Assembly (NCBI RefSeq): GCF_002993285.1
Contig: NZ_CP027433.1
Location: 1,922,001-1,986,000, forward strand
DNA length: 64,000 bases
From: Gordonia iterans
GTDB lineage: Bacteria; Actinomycetota; Actinomycetes; Mycobacteriales; Mycobacteriaceae
Direction of reading: 5' to 3'
In this document: piece by piece, positions 9,104-17,382 of the stretch
Layout: every line of letters begins with the position of its first letter
Position numbering within the stretch: position 1 is the first letter of the stretch
Notes under the pieces: model-generated
Seen by the model: the letters and a program-made list of their open reading frames with translations, nothing else
What the model was told of the DNA's origin: nothing
Database searches by the model: none
Made by a program: the position numbers and the translations under genes

Positions 9104-9984
9104 CGGGGGAGCGCGAGGGTCGGAAGGATCTCTTCGCAGCGGTGGTCGATCTTCAGCGTCGCCACGTCGTCGCCACGGGTGCCGCCGCGGTTGACGATCG
9201 CGATCGGCTTGCCGCCCCGGGCGGCGTGCCGGACGAAGCGCAGTCCCGACATCACCGTGAGCGAACTGCCCGCCACCAGGACGGCGTCGGCGTCGTCGAC
9301 GATCGCATAGGCCTGGGCGACAACGGATTTGGGTACCGACTCGCCGAAGTAGACGATGTCAGGCTTCAGGATGCCGCCGCACACCGAGCAGTCGACGGTG
9401 ACGAACGACGCCGTGTCCTCGAGGACGGCGTCGGCGTCCGGGGCCACTTCGATGGCGCCACGGCCGGCCACCCGCTCACGAAACCCGGGATTGGCCGCCT
9501 CCAGCGCGTCGTCGAGCAGGTGCCGTGAGATGCGGTGGCCGCAGTCCAGGCAGATCACCCGTCCGTACGACCCGTGCAGGTCGAGCACGCGGCGCGAGCC
9601 CGCCTTCACGTGCAGCATGTCGACGTTCTGAGTGATCACCCCGCTGATCAGCCCTTCGGCTTCGAGGATCGCCAGCGCGTGATGGGCGGCATTCGGCCGG
9701 GCCGCATCCATGTGCCGCCAGCCCAGATGGTTGCGGGCCCAGTAGTGCCGGCGGTAGTCGGGCGAGCTCAGGAACATCTGGATGGTCATCGGCGTGCGCG
9801 GCGGCGAACCGGGGCTGCGGTAGTCGGGGATCCCGGACGGCGTCGAGAGTCCGGCCCCGGTCAGCGCGACCGTCCGCCGACCGGCGAGCAGCAGTGCGAG
9901 CTCGCGGGTCCGTCCCACCGGATCCGGGTCGGGTTCGGTCGGTTCGGCCGGGGTCCAGGCCGGTGCGGTGCGCATGATGCCCAT
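9085..9984 (-). CDS. Sir2-family NAD-dependent deacylase
   Basis: Sirtuin, 299 aa, that removes acyl groups from lysines using NAD+. Motifs seen: GAGLSTPSGIPDYR (NAD binding), TQNVDMLH, the catalytic His in DLHGSYG, two Cys pairs (CLDC and CSVC) of the zinc module, ILKPDIVYFGE and GSSLTV. The ATG at 9984 has no clear Shine-Dalgarno; ATG at 9975 is an alternative. It lies downstream of ectABC on the same strand but is separated from it by a strong hairpin, so it is probably not in that operon. The converging acyl-CoA dehydrogenase overlaps its end. Confidence 0.93.
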   Translation of the reverse strand: MGIMRTAPAWTPAEPTEPDPDPVGRTRELALLLAGRRTVALTGAGLSTPSGIPDYRSPGSPPRTPMTIQMFLSSPDYRRHYWARNHLGWRHMDAARPNAAHHALAILEAEGLISGVITQNVDMLHVKAGSRRVLDLHGSYGRVICLDCGHRISRHLLDDALEAANPGFRERVAGRGAIEVAPDADAVLEDTASFVTVDCSVCGGILKPDIVYFGESVPKSVVAQAYAIVDDADAVLVAGSSLTVMSGLRFVRHAARGGKPIAIVNRGGTRGDDVATLKIDHRCEEILPTLALPRQLGIV

Positions 9985-9995
9985 GGTGGCACAAC

Positions 9996-10047
9996 GAGCC
10001 GGACCGGCACCTGGACGTCGAGCGGGGTCCAGGTGCCGGTCCGGCTC
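9996..10047 (-). terminator. Perfect 21-bp inverted repeat ending ectABC
   Basis: Bases 9996-10016 and 10027-10047 are perfect reverse complements with a 10-nt loop. The element lies just after the ectC stop and ahead of sir2. No T-run follows on either strand, as is common for actinobacterial hairpin terminators. Confidence 0.75.
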
Positions 10048-10056
10048 GATCGGCGG

Positions 10057-10458
10057 TCAGGCGTCGACGGCGACGAGCGGGTAGACCCCGTTCTCGTCGT
10101 GCACCTCAGTGCCCACCACCGGCGGGTTGAAGACGCAGAACATGCGCATCGGAACGCTGTCGGCGTCGACGGCGACGGTGTGCCGCTCGTTCCCGTCGAG
10201 CAAATACATGGTGCCCGGGGCGAGCGGGTACTCCACTCCGGTCTCGCGGTCGGTGAGGGTGCCGGTGCCCTCGACCAGCCACACCGCCTCGACGTGGTTG
10301 GCGTAGTGGAACTCGTTGACCGAGCCCGGAGCGATGGTGGTCTCGTGGAACGAGAACCCGACCCGGTCGCCGCCGAGCACGATCCGCTTGGAACGCCAGC
10401 TCCCGTCGGCGACGTCGCGCTCGGTGCCGGTGATCTCTGCGGTGGTGCGGACGATCAT
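10057..10458 (-). CDS. ectC: L-ectoine synthase
   Basis: Cyclises N-gamma-acetyl-2,4-diaminobutyrate to ectoine, the last step of synthesis, 133 aa. It is a small cupin. The start MIVRTTAEITGT, the metal-site region FHYANHVEAVWLVEGTGTL, and the later GTMYLLDGNERH and MRMFCVFNPPVVG blocks are diagnostic of EctC. Its ATG overlaps the ectB stop by four bases. No ectoine hydroxylase gene (ectD) follows, so the operon should yield ectoine rather than hydroxyectoine unless ectD lies elsewhere. Confidence 0.96.
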   Translation of the reverse strand: MIVRTTAEITGTERDVADGSWRSKRIVLGGDRVGFSFHETTIAPGSVNEFHYANHVEAVWLVEGTGTLTDRETGVEYPLAPGTMYLLDGNERHTVAVDADSVPMRMFCVFNPPVVGTEVHDENGVYPLVAVDA

Positions 10459-11726
10459 CCGACCACCTCCGCGGTGGCCGCCGCCAGCACGGCCAGGCCG
10501 TGGGCCAGATCGTCCTCATCGATGGTCAGCGGCGGCAGCAGCTTCACCACCTCGTCGCTGGGGCCGGAGGTCTCGGCCAGCAGCCCGGATTCGTAGGCCT
10601 TGGCGCAGACGCGGCCGGCGTTCTCCGGCTCGTCGAAGACCAGCCCGCGGACCATGCCGCGGCCCCGGTGCGACACGCCGTCGTGCGTGTTGCTGAGTTC
10701 CTCGAAGCACTCGGCGATGATCTCGCCCTTGCGGTGGACGTCGCGGCTGAGCAGGTCGTCGGACCAGAAGTGACGCAGGGCCGCGGTCGCAGTGACGAAT
10801 GCCGGGTTGTTGCCGCGGAACGTGCCGTTGTGCTCGCCGGGCGACCAGACGTCCAGCTCCGGCTTGAGGAGGGTGAGCGCCATCGGCAGCCCGTACCCGC
10901 CGATCGACTTGGACAGGGTGACGATGTCCGGAACGATCCCGGCCTCTTCGAAGGAGAAGAACTCGCCGGTGCGGCCGCAGCCCATCTGCACATCGTCGAC
11001 GACCAGCAGGATCTCGCGGGCGGCGCAGAGGTCGGCCAGGGCGCGCAGCCACTCCGGTCGCGCGACGTTGACGCCACCCTCGCCCTGAACGGTCTCCACG
11101 ATCACGGCGGCCGGCCGGTTGAGGCCGCTGCCGGAATCGTCGAGCGTGCGCTCGAACCAGGAGAAGTCCTCCATCGCGCCGTCGAAGTAGTTGTCGAACG
11201 GCATCGGGGTGCTGTGCACGAGGGGGACGCCCGCGCCGGCCCGCTTCATCGCGTTGCCGGTGACCGACAGCGAACCCAGCGTCATGCCGTGGAACGCGTT
11301 GGTGAAGCTGATGACGGACTCGCGGCCGGTCACCTTGCGGGCCAGCTTCAGGGCGGACTCCACGGCGTTGGTACCGGTGGGGCCCGGGAACTGCACACGG
11401 TAGTCGAGCTTGCGGGGAGCGAGGATCTTGTCGTCGAAGGTCTGGAGGAACTCGCCCTTGGCGACTGTCATCATGTCCAGGCCGTGGGTGATCCCGTCGC
11501 GCACCAGGTGGGTCAGCAGCGCTTCTTTGAGCGCGGGGTGGTTGTGCCCGTAATTGAGGGCGCCGGCACCGGCGAAGAAGTCGAGGTACTGCTTGCCGTC
11601 GACGTCGGTCAGCCAGGAACCCCGGGCGGTATCGAATACCGCGGGCCAGTTGCGGCAATAGGATCGGACTTCGGATTCGTATCGGGTAAAGGTCTGCTCG
11701 TCCACGTGCGTTTCGATGGTCGTCAT
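10455..11726 (-). CDS. ectB: Diaminobutyrate-2-oxoglutarate transaminase
   Basis: PLP-dependent class III aminotransferase, 423 aa, that makes 2,4-diaminobutyrate from aspartate semialdehyde and glutamate, the first ectoine-specific step. The ATG at 11726 (MTTIETHVDEQTF) has AAGGAA upstream; longer in-frame readings run back over ectA and are rejected. Motifs: YLDFFAGAGALNYGHNHP, FPGPTGTNAVESALKLARK, VDDVQMGCGRTG and the PLP lysine in TLSKSIGGYG. It starts 14 bases after ectA. Confidence 0.97.
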   Translation of the reverse strand: MTTIETHVDEQTFTRYESEVRSYCRNWPAVFDTARGSWLTDVDGKQYLDFFAGAGALNYGHNHPALKEALLTHLVRDGITHGLDMMTVAKGEFLQTFDDKILAPRKLDYRVQFPGPTGTNAVESALKLARKVTGRESVISFTNAFHGMTLGSLSVTGNAMKRAGAGVPLVHSTPMPFDNYFDGAMEDFSWFERTLDDSGSGLNRPAAVIVETVQGEGGVNVARPEWLRALADLCAAREILLVVDDVQMGCGRTGEFFSFEEAGIVPDIVTLSKSIGGYGLPMALTLLKPELDVWSPGEHNGTFRGNNPAFVTATAALRHFWSDDLLSRDVHRKGEIIAECFEELSNTHDGVSHRGRGMVRGLVFDEPENAGRVCAKAYESGLLAETSGPSDEVVKLLPPLTIDEDDLAHGLAVLAAATAEVVG

Positions 11727-11740
11727 CGTCGATTCCTTAT

Positions 11741-12262
11741 TCAGGTTGTGGGTGCCGCCAGGATGTACAGATCTTCGGGTTGATGTGCATCCGGGAAATC
11801 GGTGACGGCGAAAAGGGATTCGGACCCGAACCCCAGGCCCAGACGGTCGGCGACGCTGGCGAACAATCGCTGCGAGGCGAGGTTGTCGGGGCTGATGGTG
11901 GTGTGCATGCTGGTGACCCCGTCCGGGCGGCAACGCTCGAACAGCGTGGTCAGCATGCGCGCGGCGATTCCTGAACCGCGCTGATCGGCATCGACCGCCA
12001 CCTGCCAGACCATCAGGACGTCCGGCCGGGTGGGCTTTCGGTAACCGGTCACGAATCCGACCGCCCGCTCGTCGCGCTCGGCGACGATCGAGGTGCTGGC
12101 GAAGTCGTGACACCAGAGCACGTAGGCGTAGCTCGAATTCACGTCGAGCACCTGGGAATCGCGGGCGATCTCCCAGAGACGAATGCCGTCGCCGACCACG
12201 GGCTCCCGGAAACGGATTTCGGGGTCGCGGTCGGGTCGTGACTTCGGTATCGCCGGATTCAT
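11741..12262 (-). CDS. ectA: Diaminobutyrate acetyltransferase
   Basis: GNAT-family enzyme, 173 aa, that acetylates 2,4-diaminobutyrate in ectoine synthesis. Motifs: LDVNSSYAYVLWCHDFASTS, typical of EctA, and the acetyl-CoA-binding loop VAVDADQRGSGIAARML. The ATG at 12262 gives the usual EctA length; longer readings extend into the rsmD promoter. It is the first gene of ectABC. The roughly 250-bp divergent region towards rsmD must hold the ect promoter, but I see no clear -35/-10 pair there. Confidence 0.95.
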   Translation of the reverse strand: MNPAIPKSRPDRDPEIRFREPVVGDGIRLWEIARDSQVLDVNSSYAYVLWCHDFASTSIVAERDERAVGFVTGYRKPTRPDVLMVWQVAVDADQRGSGIAARMLTTLFERCRPDGVTSMHTTISPDNLASQRLFASVADRLGLGFGSESLFAVTDFPDAHQPEDLYILAAPTT

Positions 12263-12496
12263 GACGGCTTCGACGTTAACGAGAACGTCCAGACAAGTCA
12301 CCGCCGATTCGATGCGAATCGCGAATGCGGCCGGTTCGTTACTGCTCAGAGGGTGGATGTGGGATAAGTCACACCCGGCCCGTTCGCCTCGGCCCCGCGG
12401 GTCTCGCGGGGTGTCTCGCCGGGCGGGTCGTGGACGGCACGCCGCCCGCCGGTGGAGCGCGGGTCCAGACGTGCCGGGCGACTCCGCGGCGGGCAT

Positions 12497-12502
12497 TACG
12501 AT
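12497..12502 (+). promoter_or_regulatory. Leaderless -10 element of rsmD
   Basis: TACGAT ends nine bases before the rsmD ATG at 12512. It supports 12512 rather than an upstream in-frame start at 12452. Confidence 0.5.
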
Positions 12503-12511
12503 GGGTGGACC

Positions 12512-13057
12512 ATGCCCCGCATCATCGCCGGAGAGTTCCGCGGCCGTCGTCTCGCGTCGCCCGCCGAGTCCACCCGTCCCACCTCCGATCGCGTCCGCGA
12601 GGCCGTCGCGTCCATGCTCGGTTCCCGGATGGACCTGTCCGGCGCGCGGGTGCTCGATCTGTACGCCGGCACCGGAGCGCTGGCGCTCGAACTCCTGTCG
12701 CGAGGCGCGGGCAGCGCCGTGCTCGTCGAGTCCGACCGGAAGGCGGCCGCCGTGGTGCGCGACAACATCGCCGTGTGCGGCGCGCACGGTCGCGCCCGCG
12801 TGGTCAACCGGACCGTGGCGTCGTTCCTGTCCGCGCCCGGCGAGCTGTTCGACGTCGTCTTCCTCGATCCGCCCTACGCACTGGGCGCCGACGAGGTGTC
12901 CGCGTCGCTCGCCGCGCTGCCGGGACACCTCGCGGACGAAGCCTGGGTGATTCTGGAACGCGCCGCCCGCGGCGAGGAACCCGAGTGGCCGGAGGGACTC
13001 GTGCCGGTGGCCACGAAGTCGTACGGCGACACGGTCGTCACCCTCGCCGCGAACTGA
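12512..13057 (+). CDS. rsmD: 16S rRNA (guanine-966-N2)-methyltransferase
   Basis: SAM-dependent methyltransferase that modifies G966 of 16S rRNA, 181 aa. MPRIIAGEFRGRRL is the typical N-terminus, followed by TRPTSDRVREAVASML, the SAM motif VLDLYAGTGALALELLSRG and the catalytic FLDPPY. The start is fixed by the -10 element nine bases upstream and by the family N-terminus. It is followed by coaD in the same direction, the same pair as in mycobacteria. Confidence 0.95.
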   Translation: MPRIIAGEFRGRRLASPAESTRPTSDRVREAVASMLGSRMDLSGARVLDLYAGTGALALELLSRGAGSAVLVESDRKAAAVVRDNIAVCGAHGRARVVNRTVASFLSAPGELFDVVFLDPPYALGADEVSASLAALPGHLADEAWVILERAARGEEPEWPEGLVPVATKSYGDTVVTLAAN

Positions 13058-13139
13058 CCGTCGTACCGGCTGTCGGGTGTGCTGCCGGTCCAGTGCTCGG
13101 GTCCCGGTCCCGGCTCCCGACGTTCCGCCCCGGGTTTCT

Positions 13140-13193
13140 GGTTCCGCCCTATGCGGCCCGTATAGGGAGGAGCGGATTTCCTGGGGCGGAACC
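13140..13193 (+). other. Two mutually exclusive hairpins between rsmD and coaD
   Basis: GGTTCCGCCC (13140-13149) pairs perfectly with GGGCGGAACC (13184-13193). CCCTAT (13147-13152) pairs with ATAGGG (13162-13167). The left arms share three bases, so both cannot form fully at once. The element lies 45 bases before the coaD start; it could be a terminator or attenuator. Confidence 0.45.
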
Positions 13194-13224
13194 ATGCTGA
13201 AGCCGTCCGCCGGTGCGCGGTCGG

Positions 13225-13230
13225 TAGGGT
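13225..13230 (+). promoter_or_regulatory. Leaderless -10 element of coaD
   Basis: TAGGGT ends eight bases before the coaD ATG at 13239 and helps to choose this start over the in-frame ATG at 13194. Confidence 0.5.
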
Positions 13231-13238
13231 CTGTGCTC

Positions 13239-13727
13239 ATGAGTGCTGCTGTCTGCCCCGGCTCCTACGACCCGTTCACCCTCGGTCACCGGTTCGTGGT
13301 GGCCAAGGCCGCCGAGCGCTTCGAGCGCGTGATCGTCGCCGTGGTCGTGAACCCGAACAAGCAAGGCATGTTCAGCGTGCCCGAGCGGATCGAGCTGATC
13401 CGGGACGACTGCGCGGATCTGCCCAACGTGGAGGTGCGCAGCTGGACCGGACTGCTGGTCGATCTGGTCCGCGACGAGGACGCGACGACGATCGTGAAGG
13501 GCCTGCGCGCCGAGACCGACTTCGCGTACGAGGCGCCGATGGCGCAGATGAACCGGGAACTGTCGGGCGCGGAGACCTTCTTCATGCTGACCGATCCCCG
13601 GTTCGCGCACGTCTCGAGCTCGCTGGTGAAAGAGGTCGCCAAACTCGGCGGTGATGCGTCGCCGTACCTCTCGCCGGAGATCCACCGGGCCCTGATGAAT
13701 CGCATCGAGGGCGTGCTGCGGGCCTGA
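13239..13727 (+). CDS. coaD: Phosphopantetheine adenylyltransferase
   Basis: Penultimate enzyme of coenzyme A synthesis, 162 aa: 4'-phosphopantetheine plus ATP gives dephospho-CoA. CPGSYDPFTLGH contains the nucleotidyl-transferase signature ending in GH. KGLRAETDFAYEAPMAQMN and VSSSLVKEVAKLGGD are the substrate-binding blocks of CoaD. Length matches the family. It converges on the exported-protein gene downstream. Confidence 0.96.
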   Translation: MSAAVCPGSYDPFTLGHRFVVAKAAERFERVIVAVVVNPNKQGMFSVPERIELIRDDCADLPNVEVRSWTGLLVDLVRDEDATTIVKGLRAETDFAYEAPMAQMNRELSGAETFFMLTDPRFAHVSSSLVKEVAKLGGDASPYLSPEIHRALMNRIEGVLRA

Positions 13728-13812
13728 CACCCGCTGGAGTACGCCCGACGACGGCTTGGTGCGGAAGGACGACGACGGCGCCGCTCGGACCCGGGGCTTC
13801 CCGTCAGCCTGC

Positions 13813-14997
13813 CTAGCCGGTCGGCGCCGCGGCCGGTTCGTCGTCGGAGTCCGATGTGGAGCTGTCTCCCGACGTGATCTCCGGGGTTGTGGCCGGGGTC
13901 GCCGAGGGCGTGGCGTCGTCATCGTTCGCGGCGTCGATTTCGGTTCCGGTTCCGGAGAGAGTGTTCGCGGTTCCGGCGCTTTCGTCACCGCTGGTCGCCG
14001 TATCGGAGTCGGTTCCGGCGGAGTCGGTGGTCGGCTCCTTCCTCTGCGATTCGACGACCGGAGTCTCGGTGTTCGCGAGCTGAAGGGCGGAGTCGTCCTC
14101 GAAGGCGCCGCCGAGATCGTCCTGAACTCCGGCGAGCCTGGCCGACGTGCCGGTGGGGTCAGAGAGGGGGAGCAGGTCGCTGGTATCGATCCCCGGGATG
14201 GTGACGTCGAACGGCAGCTTGAATGCGCCGGTCCGGAGGCTCGGGACGATGTCGCCGACGCCCGTCGGCAGACCGAACTCGATGCGGGGCATGCCGAGGT
14301 AGTTCACCGAGGTGTCGCCGTTGAGCTGCGTGGCGGGGAAGAGCAGAACCTTGGTGCCGAGCCACTGGACCTCGATCGCGCCGGGAACGGCTCCCGAGAT
14401 CGGCTGGAACCCATAGGAACTGGTGAGTCGAACGAGGTTCTGCCAGTCACTTCCGCCGAACGTGAGACGGACGAAGTCGGCGCTGAGCGCGGTGTTCAGG
14501 TTTCCGCTCGCGATCCCGCTGATGACGTCGCCCACACTGATGTCGCCGGTGAGCAGGGCGAGTGGATTGGTAAGTGCGAACTGGAGGTTCTGCCCGGGTT
14601 TGTCGTACTGGGCGCCGAAGACGCCGAGGACGTTGACGCAGGCCCCGTCGCTCGATGAGTTGGCGAAGGCGAAGCCGCCCAGGCAGAAGGCGAGACCGTC
14701 CCCGGGGAGCAACGGCGCCGAGGCGCCGGCGAGTCCGAGGACTGCGACGGCCGTCGCGGTACTTCCCGAACCGGAGGCGTACGTGCCGGCGAACGACAGC
14801 GGCAGAATCGCGACGGAGGTGGCCGAGCCGCCGAGCCAGTCCGCGGCCAGCGCGGTGCCTCCCAGGAGGCTGTGCTCCGCAGCCGCGTCGGCTTGGCCTG
14901 CGCCGGTGGTCATGGATCCGGCGGCGACCGCTGCAGCGGTGGCGCATCCTGCCGCGGCAAGGGTGAGGCGGCGTCGGGCCGGGGTGGTGGGGGTCAT
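13813..14997 (-). CDS. Secreted protein with acidic Ser/Thr-rich tail, function unknown
   Basis: 394 aa. ATG with GGAGGAG upstream. An Arg-containing N-terminus and Ala-rich hydrophobic stretch (residues about 7-38) end in QADA-AA, a likely Sec signal peptide with cleavage after an A-x-A site. Residues about 40-290 are rich in Gly, Ala, Leu and Ser with few charges, with two Cys (FCLGG and ACVN) that could form a disulphide. Residues about 300-394 are an acidic Ser/Thr/Asp/Pro tail, probably disordered. I recognise no domain. It looks like a cell-envelope protein of mycolic-acid bacteria; that is inference. The gene runs against coaD and is divergent from sepIVA. Confidence 0.75.
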   Translation of the reverse strand: MTPTTPARRRLTLAAAGCATAAAVAAGSMTTGAGQADAAAEHSLLGGTALAADWLGGSATSVAILPLSFAGTYASGSGSTATAVAVLGLAGASAPLLPGDGLAFCLGGFAFANSSSDGACVNVLGVFGAQYDKPGQNLQFALTNPLALLTGDISVGDVISGIASGNLNTALSADFVRLTFGGSDWQNLVRLTSSYGFQPISGAVPGAIEVQWLGTKVLLFPATQLNGDTSVNYLGMPRIEFGLPTGVGDIVPSLRTGAFKLPFDVTIPGIDTSDLLPLSDPTGTSARLAGVQDDLGGAFEDDSALQLANTETPVVESQRKEPTTDSAGTDSDTATSGDESAGTANTLSGTGTEIDAANDDDATPSATPATTPEITSGDSSTSDSDDEPAAAPTG

Positions 14998-15140
14998 CGG
15001 TGGCCTCTCCTCCGGGGGGATTCGTCGTCGTATGTGAATCGCGATCGAGTCAGATATGGCCGCACCTGGTCGGTAGTGCTAGACGGTCGACGGATTCACG
15101 TCTCAAAGTCCCTGTCGCGCGACACGCCCACGCGCCTCCC

Positions 15141-15168
15141 TTGTCACACAAGCAACATTCGGCACAAT
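15141..15168 (+). promoter_or_regulatory. Promoter of sepIVA
   Basis: TTGTCA (15141-15146), a 16-bp spacer and CACAAT (15163-15168) precede sepIVA, giving a leader of roughly 50 nt. Confidence 0.5.
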
Positions 15169-15225
15169 GGCCTCAGGATTAACGACCAGGCCAGTCATCG
15201 GTACTGCGCCGGACAAGGGGTAACC

Positions 15226-16020
15226 GTGTACCGCTGCTTTGAAGCCCTCGAAGAGCTGATGGCCATCGTCGAGGAGGCCCGAGGCGTCCCGATGTCGGCG
15301 AACTGTGTCGTGCCCCGCGAGGCGGTGCGCGAGTTGCTCGACGACCTCCGCGACGCGCTGCCGCAGGAAGTCGACGATGCGCAGGATGTGCTCGACGAAC
15401 GCGACACGCTGATCATCAACGCGCGCGAGAGTGCCGACAGCATGGTCACCACTGCTGAGCGTGATTCGCAGTCCATGGTCGCGCAGGCCCGCGCCGAGGC
15501 GGACCGCATGCTCGCCGAGGCCAAGGCTCGCGCCGACCGCATGGTCGACGAGGCGAGCGCCCACGCCAAGACCATCGGTCAGAACGCCGCTGAAGAGGCA
15601 CAGCGCCTGCAGACCAGCGCGCAGCGGGAGTTCGACGCGGTCACCGGCCGCGCGCATGCCGAAGCCGCACGCGTGATCGAGGCGGGCAACGCCAACTACG
15701 AGAAGTCGGTCGCCGACGGAATCGCCGAGCAGCAGCGCTTGGTGTCGGCGACCGAGGTCGTGGCCGCCGCGAAGTCCGAGGCCGAACGCATCGTCGATGC
15801 CGCCTACGCCGAGTCCGATCGCCTGCGCGGCGAGTGCGACGTCTACGTCGACGAGAAGCTCGCCGGCTTCGAGGACGTCCTGACCAACACGCTGCGCTCG
15901 GTGAACCGGGGTCGGCAGCAGCTGCGCACCGGTGCGGCCATGCACGACTACGTCGAGTACCCGCACAACGAGCACGCGAACGTGCACAACCATCCGGCGG
16001 CGACGCCGATGGCGGGCTGA
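15226..16020 (+). CDS. sepIVA: DivIVA-like septation protein SepIVA
   Basis: Coiled-coil protein, 264 aa, matching the mycobacterial DivIVA-domain septation factor SepIVA (Rv2927c family). The N-terminus VYRCFEALEELMAIVEEARGVPM is highly conserved there. GTG start with AAGGGG upstream. Residues about 55-225 are a long Ala/Glu/Arg coiled coil with repeats such as AEADRMLAEAKARADRMVDEA. The C-terminal tail is His-rich (EYPHNEHANVHNHP). In mycobacteria the protein acts in septum assembly and peptidoglycan regulation. Its position ahead of DUF177-rnc-mutM is the same as in M. tuberculosis. Confidence 0.9.
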   Translation: MYRCFEALEELMAIVEEARGVPMSANCVVPREAVRELLDDLRDALPQEVDDAQDVLDERDTLIINARESADSMVTTAERDSQSMVAQARAEADRMLAEAKARADRMVDEASAHAKTIGQNAAEEAQRLQTSAQREFDAVTGRAHAEAARVIEAGNANYEKSVADGIAEQQRLVSATEVVAAAKSEAERIVDAAYAESDRLRGECDVYVDEKLAGFEDVLTNTLRSVNRGRQQLRTGAAMHDYVEYPHNEHANVHNHPAATPMAG

Positions 16021-16040
16021 TCGGAGTCGCTGCCGGAGGG

Positions 16041-16046
16041 TAAAAT
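16041..16046 (+). promoter_or_regulatory. Leaderless -10 element of the DUF177-rnc-mutM operon
   Basis: TAAAAT ends seven bases before the GTG at 16054. It is one of the best -10 matches in the window and implies a leaderless mRNA. Confidence 0.6.
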
Positions 16047-16053
16047 CTCCGGC

Positions 16054-16632
16054 GTGAGCTCTCATTCTTCCGCCAGCCCCTTCGTGATCGACGTACGCAG
16101 CTTGCCGCGCCGACCCGGTTCGATGATCGAGGTCCATCGCACGGTCTCCGCGCCGGAGCGCATCGGCGCCGAGATGATCGGCATCCCCGAGGGCGGCGAG
16201 GTGGACTTCGACCTCCGACTGGAGTCGGTCTCCGAGGGCGTCCTGGTGACCGGCACCGTCCGTGCCGGGACACAGGGCCAGTGCGGGCGCTGCCTGGAGG
16301 CGGTGAACGGCGACGTCGACCTCTTCCTCACCGAGCTGTTCGCGTATCCCGAGAGCGAGACGGAGCAGACCACCGACGAGGAGGATGTCGCGCGGCTCGT
16401 CGACGACGAGGTGGATCTCGAGCAACTGATCATCGATGCCGTCGGCACCGAGCTGCCGTTGTCGCCGGTGTGCGACGAGTCCTGCCCCGGGCTGTGCGTC
16501 GAGTGCGGGATCCGGCTGGCCGATGCGGAGCCCGGGCACGGGCACGAGACCATCGACCCGCGATGGGCTGGGCTCGCGCGGTTCGCCGACGGCGGCGAGG
16601 CGGGGCAGTCGAACGAGGAGCGGGAGTCGTGA
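16054..16632 (+). CDS. YceD/DUF177 family protein
   Basis: 192 aa, DUF177 (YceD) family, linked elsewhere to 23S rRNA or ribosome assembly. Typical blocks: [27 protein letters not shown], and CGRCLE, with the later [13 protein letters not shown] cluster, a Cys set that could bind metal. The C-terminal WAGLARF is also conserved. It overlaps rnc by four bases (GTGA), as in mycobacteria. No rpmF (L32) gene is present between the two, unlike in many other bacteria. Confidence 0.88.
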   Translation: MSSHSSASPFVIDVRSLPRRPGSMIEVHRTVSAPERIGAEMIGIPEGGEVDFDLRLESVSEGVLVTGTVRAGTQGQCGRCLEAVNGDVDLFLTELFAYPESETEQTTDEEDVARLVDDEVDLEQLIIDAVGTELPLSPVCDESCPGLCVECGIRLADAEPGHGHETIDPRWAGLARFADGGEAGQSNEERES

Positions 16633-17378
16633 GCAAGGCTGATCCCGCTGATTTGCTTGCCGCGCTTGGTGTCTCGCTGAGCGATGAGCTTCTCACCCTG
16701 GCGCTGACACACCGTTCGTATGCGTACGAGAACGGTGGGCTGCCGACCAACGAGCGCCTCGAGTTCCTCGGTGACGCCGTGCTGGGTGTGGTCGTGACCG
16801 AGCGGCTCTACCGCGGTTTCCCGGACCGGCCGGAGGGGGAGCTCGCCAAGATCCGCGCGAGCGTGGTCAACATGCATGCTCTCGCGGACATCGCGCGCGA
16901 CCTCGGGCCCGGCGGTCTGGGCGCTCATCTGTACCTGGGTCGCGGCGAAGAGCTGACCGGCGGTCGTGACAAGGCGAGCATCCTGGCCGACGGCCTGGAG
17001 TCGCTCCTGGGTGCGGTGTTCCTGGATCACGGGATCGAGACCGCCAAGGAAGTGGTTCTTCGGCTGTTCTCCCCGGCGATCGAACGGTCGGGCGAACTGG
17101 GCGCCGGCCTGGACTGGAAGACCTCGCTCCAGGAGCTGACCGCCGCGCAGAATCTCGGTGTGCCGCACTACCAGATCTCCTCGACCGGACCGGACCACAA
17201 CAAGGAGTTCACCGCCGAGGCGATGGTGGCGGGCAAGGCTCGCGGTTCCGGTGTCGGCCGCACCAAGAAGGAGGCCGAGCAGAAGGCCGCGGCGCTCGCC
17301 TGGAAGGCGCTGAACGCCGAAGCACAGGGGTCGGCCGCAGGGCGAGAGCCCGCGGCTGAAGAGACCGCGGGCGCCTGA
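16629..17378 (+). CDS. rnc: Ribonuclease III
   Basis: Double-strand-specific endoribonuclease for rRNA processing and antisense control, 249 aa. The GTG at 16629 overlaps the DUF177 stop; an upstream in-frame reading would cover DUF177 and is rejected. The signature [13 protein letters not shown] (about 41-53) carries the metal-binding acidic residues, and [11 protein letters not shown] is the second conserved block. A C-terminal dsRNA-binding domain (about 160-235) shows [32 protein letters not shown]. Confidence 0.96.
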   Translation: MSKADPADLLAALGVSLSDELLTLALTHRSYAYENGGLPTNERLEFLGDAVLGVVVTERLYRGFPDRPEGELAKIRASVVNMHALADIARDLGPGGLGAHLYLGRGEELTGGRDKASILADGLESLLGAVFLDHGIETAKEVVLRLFSPAIERSGELGAGLDWKTSLQELTAAQNLGVPHYQISSTGPDHNKEFTAEAMVAGKARGSGVGRTKKEAEQKAAALAWKALNAEAQGSAAGREPAAEETAGA

Positions 17379-17382
17379 CCCG

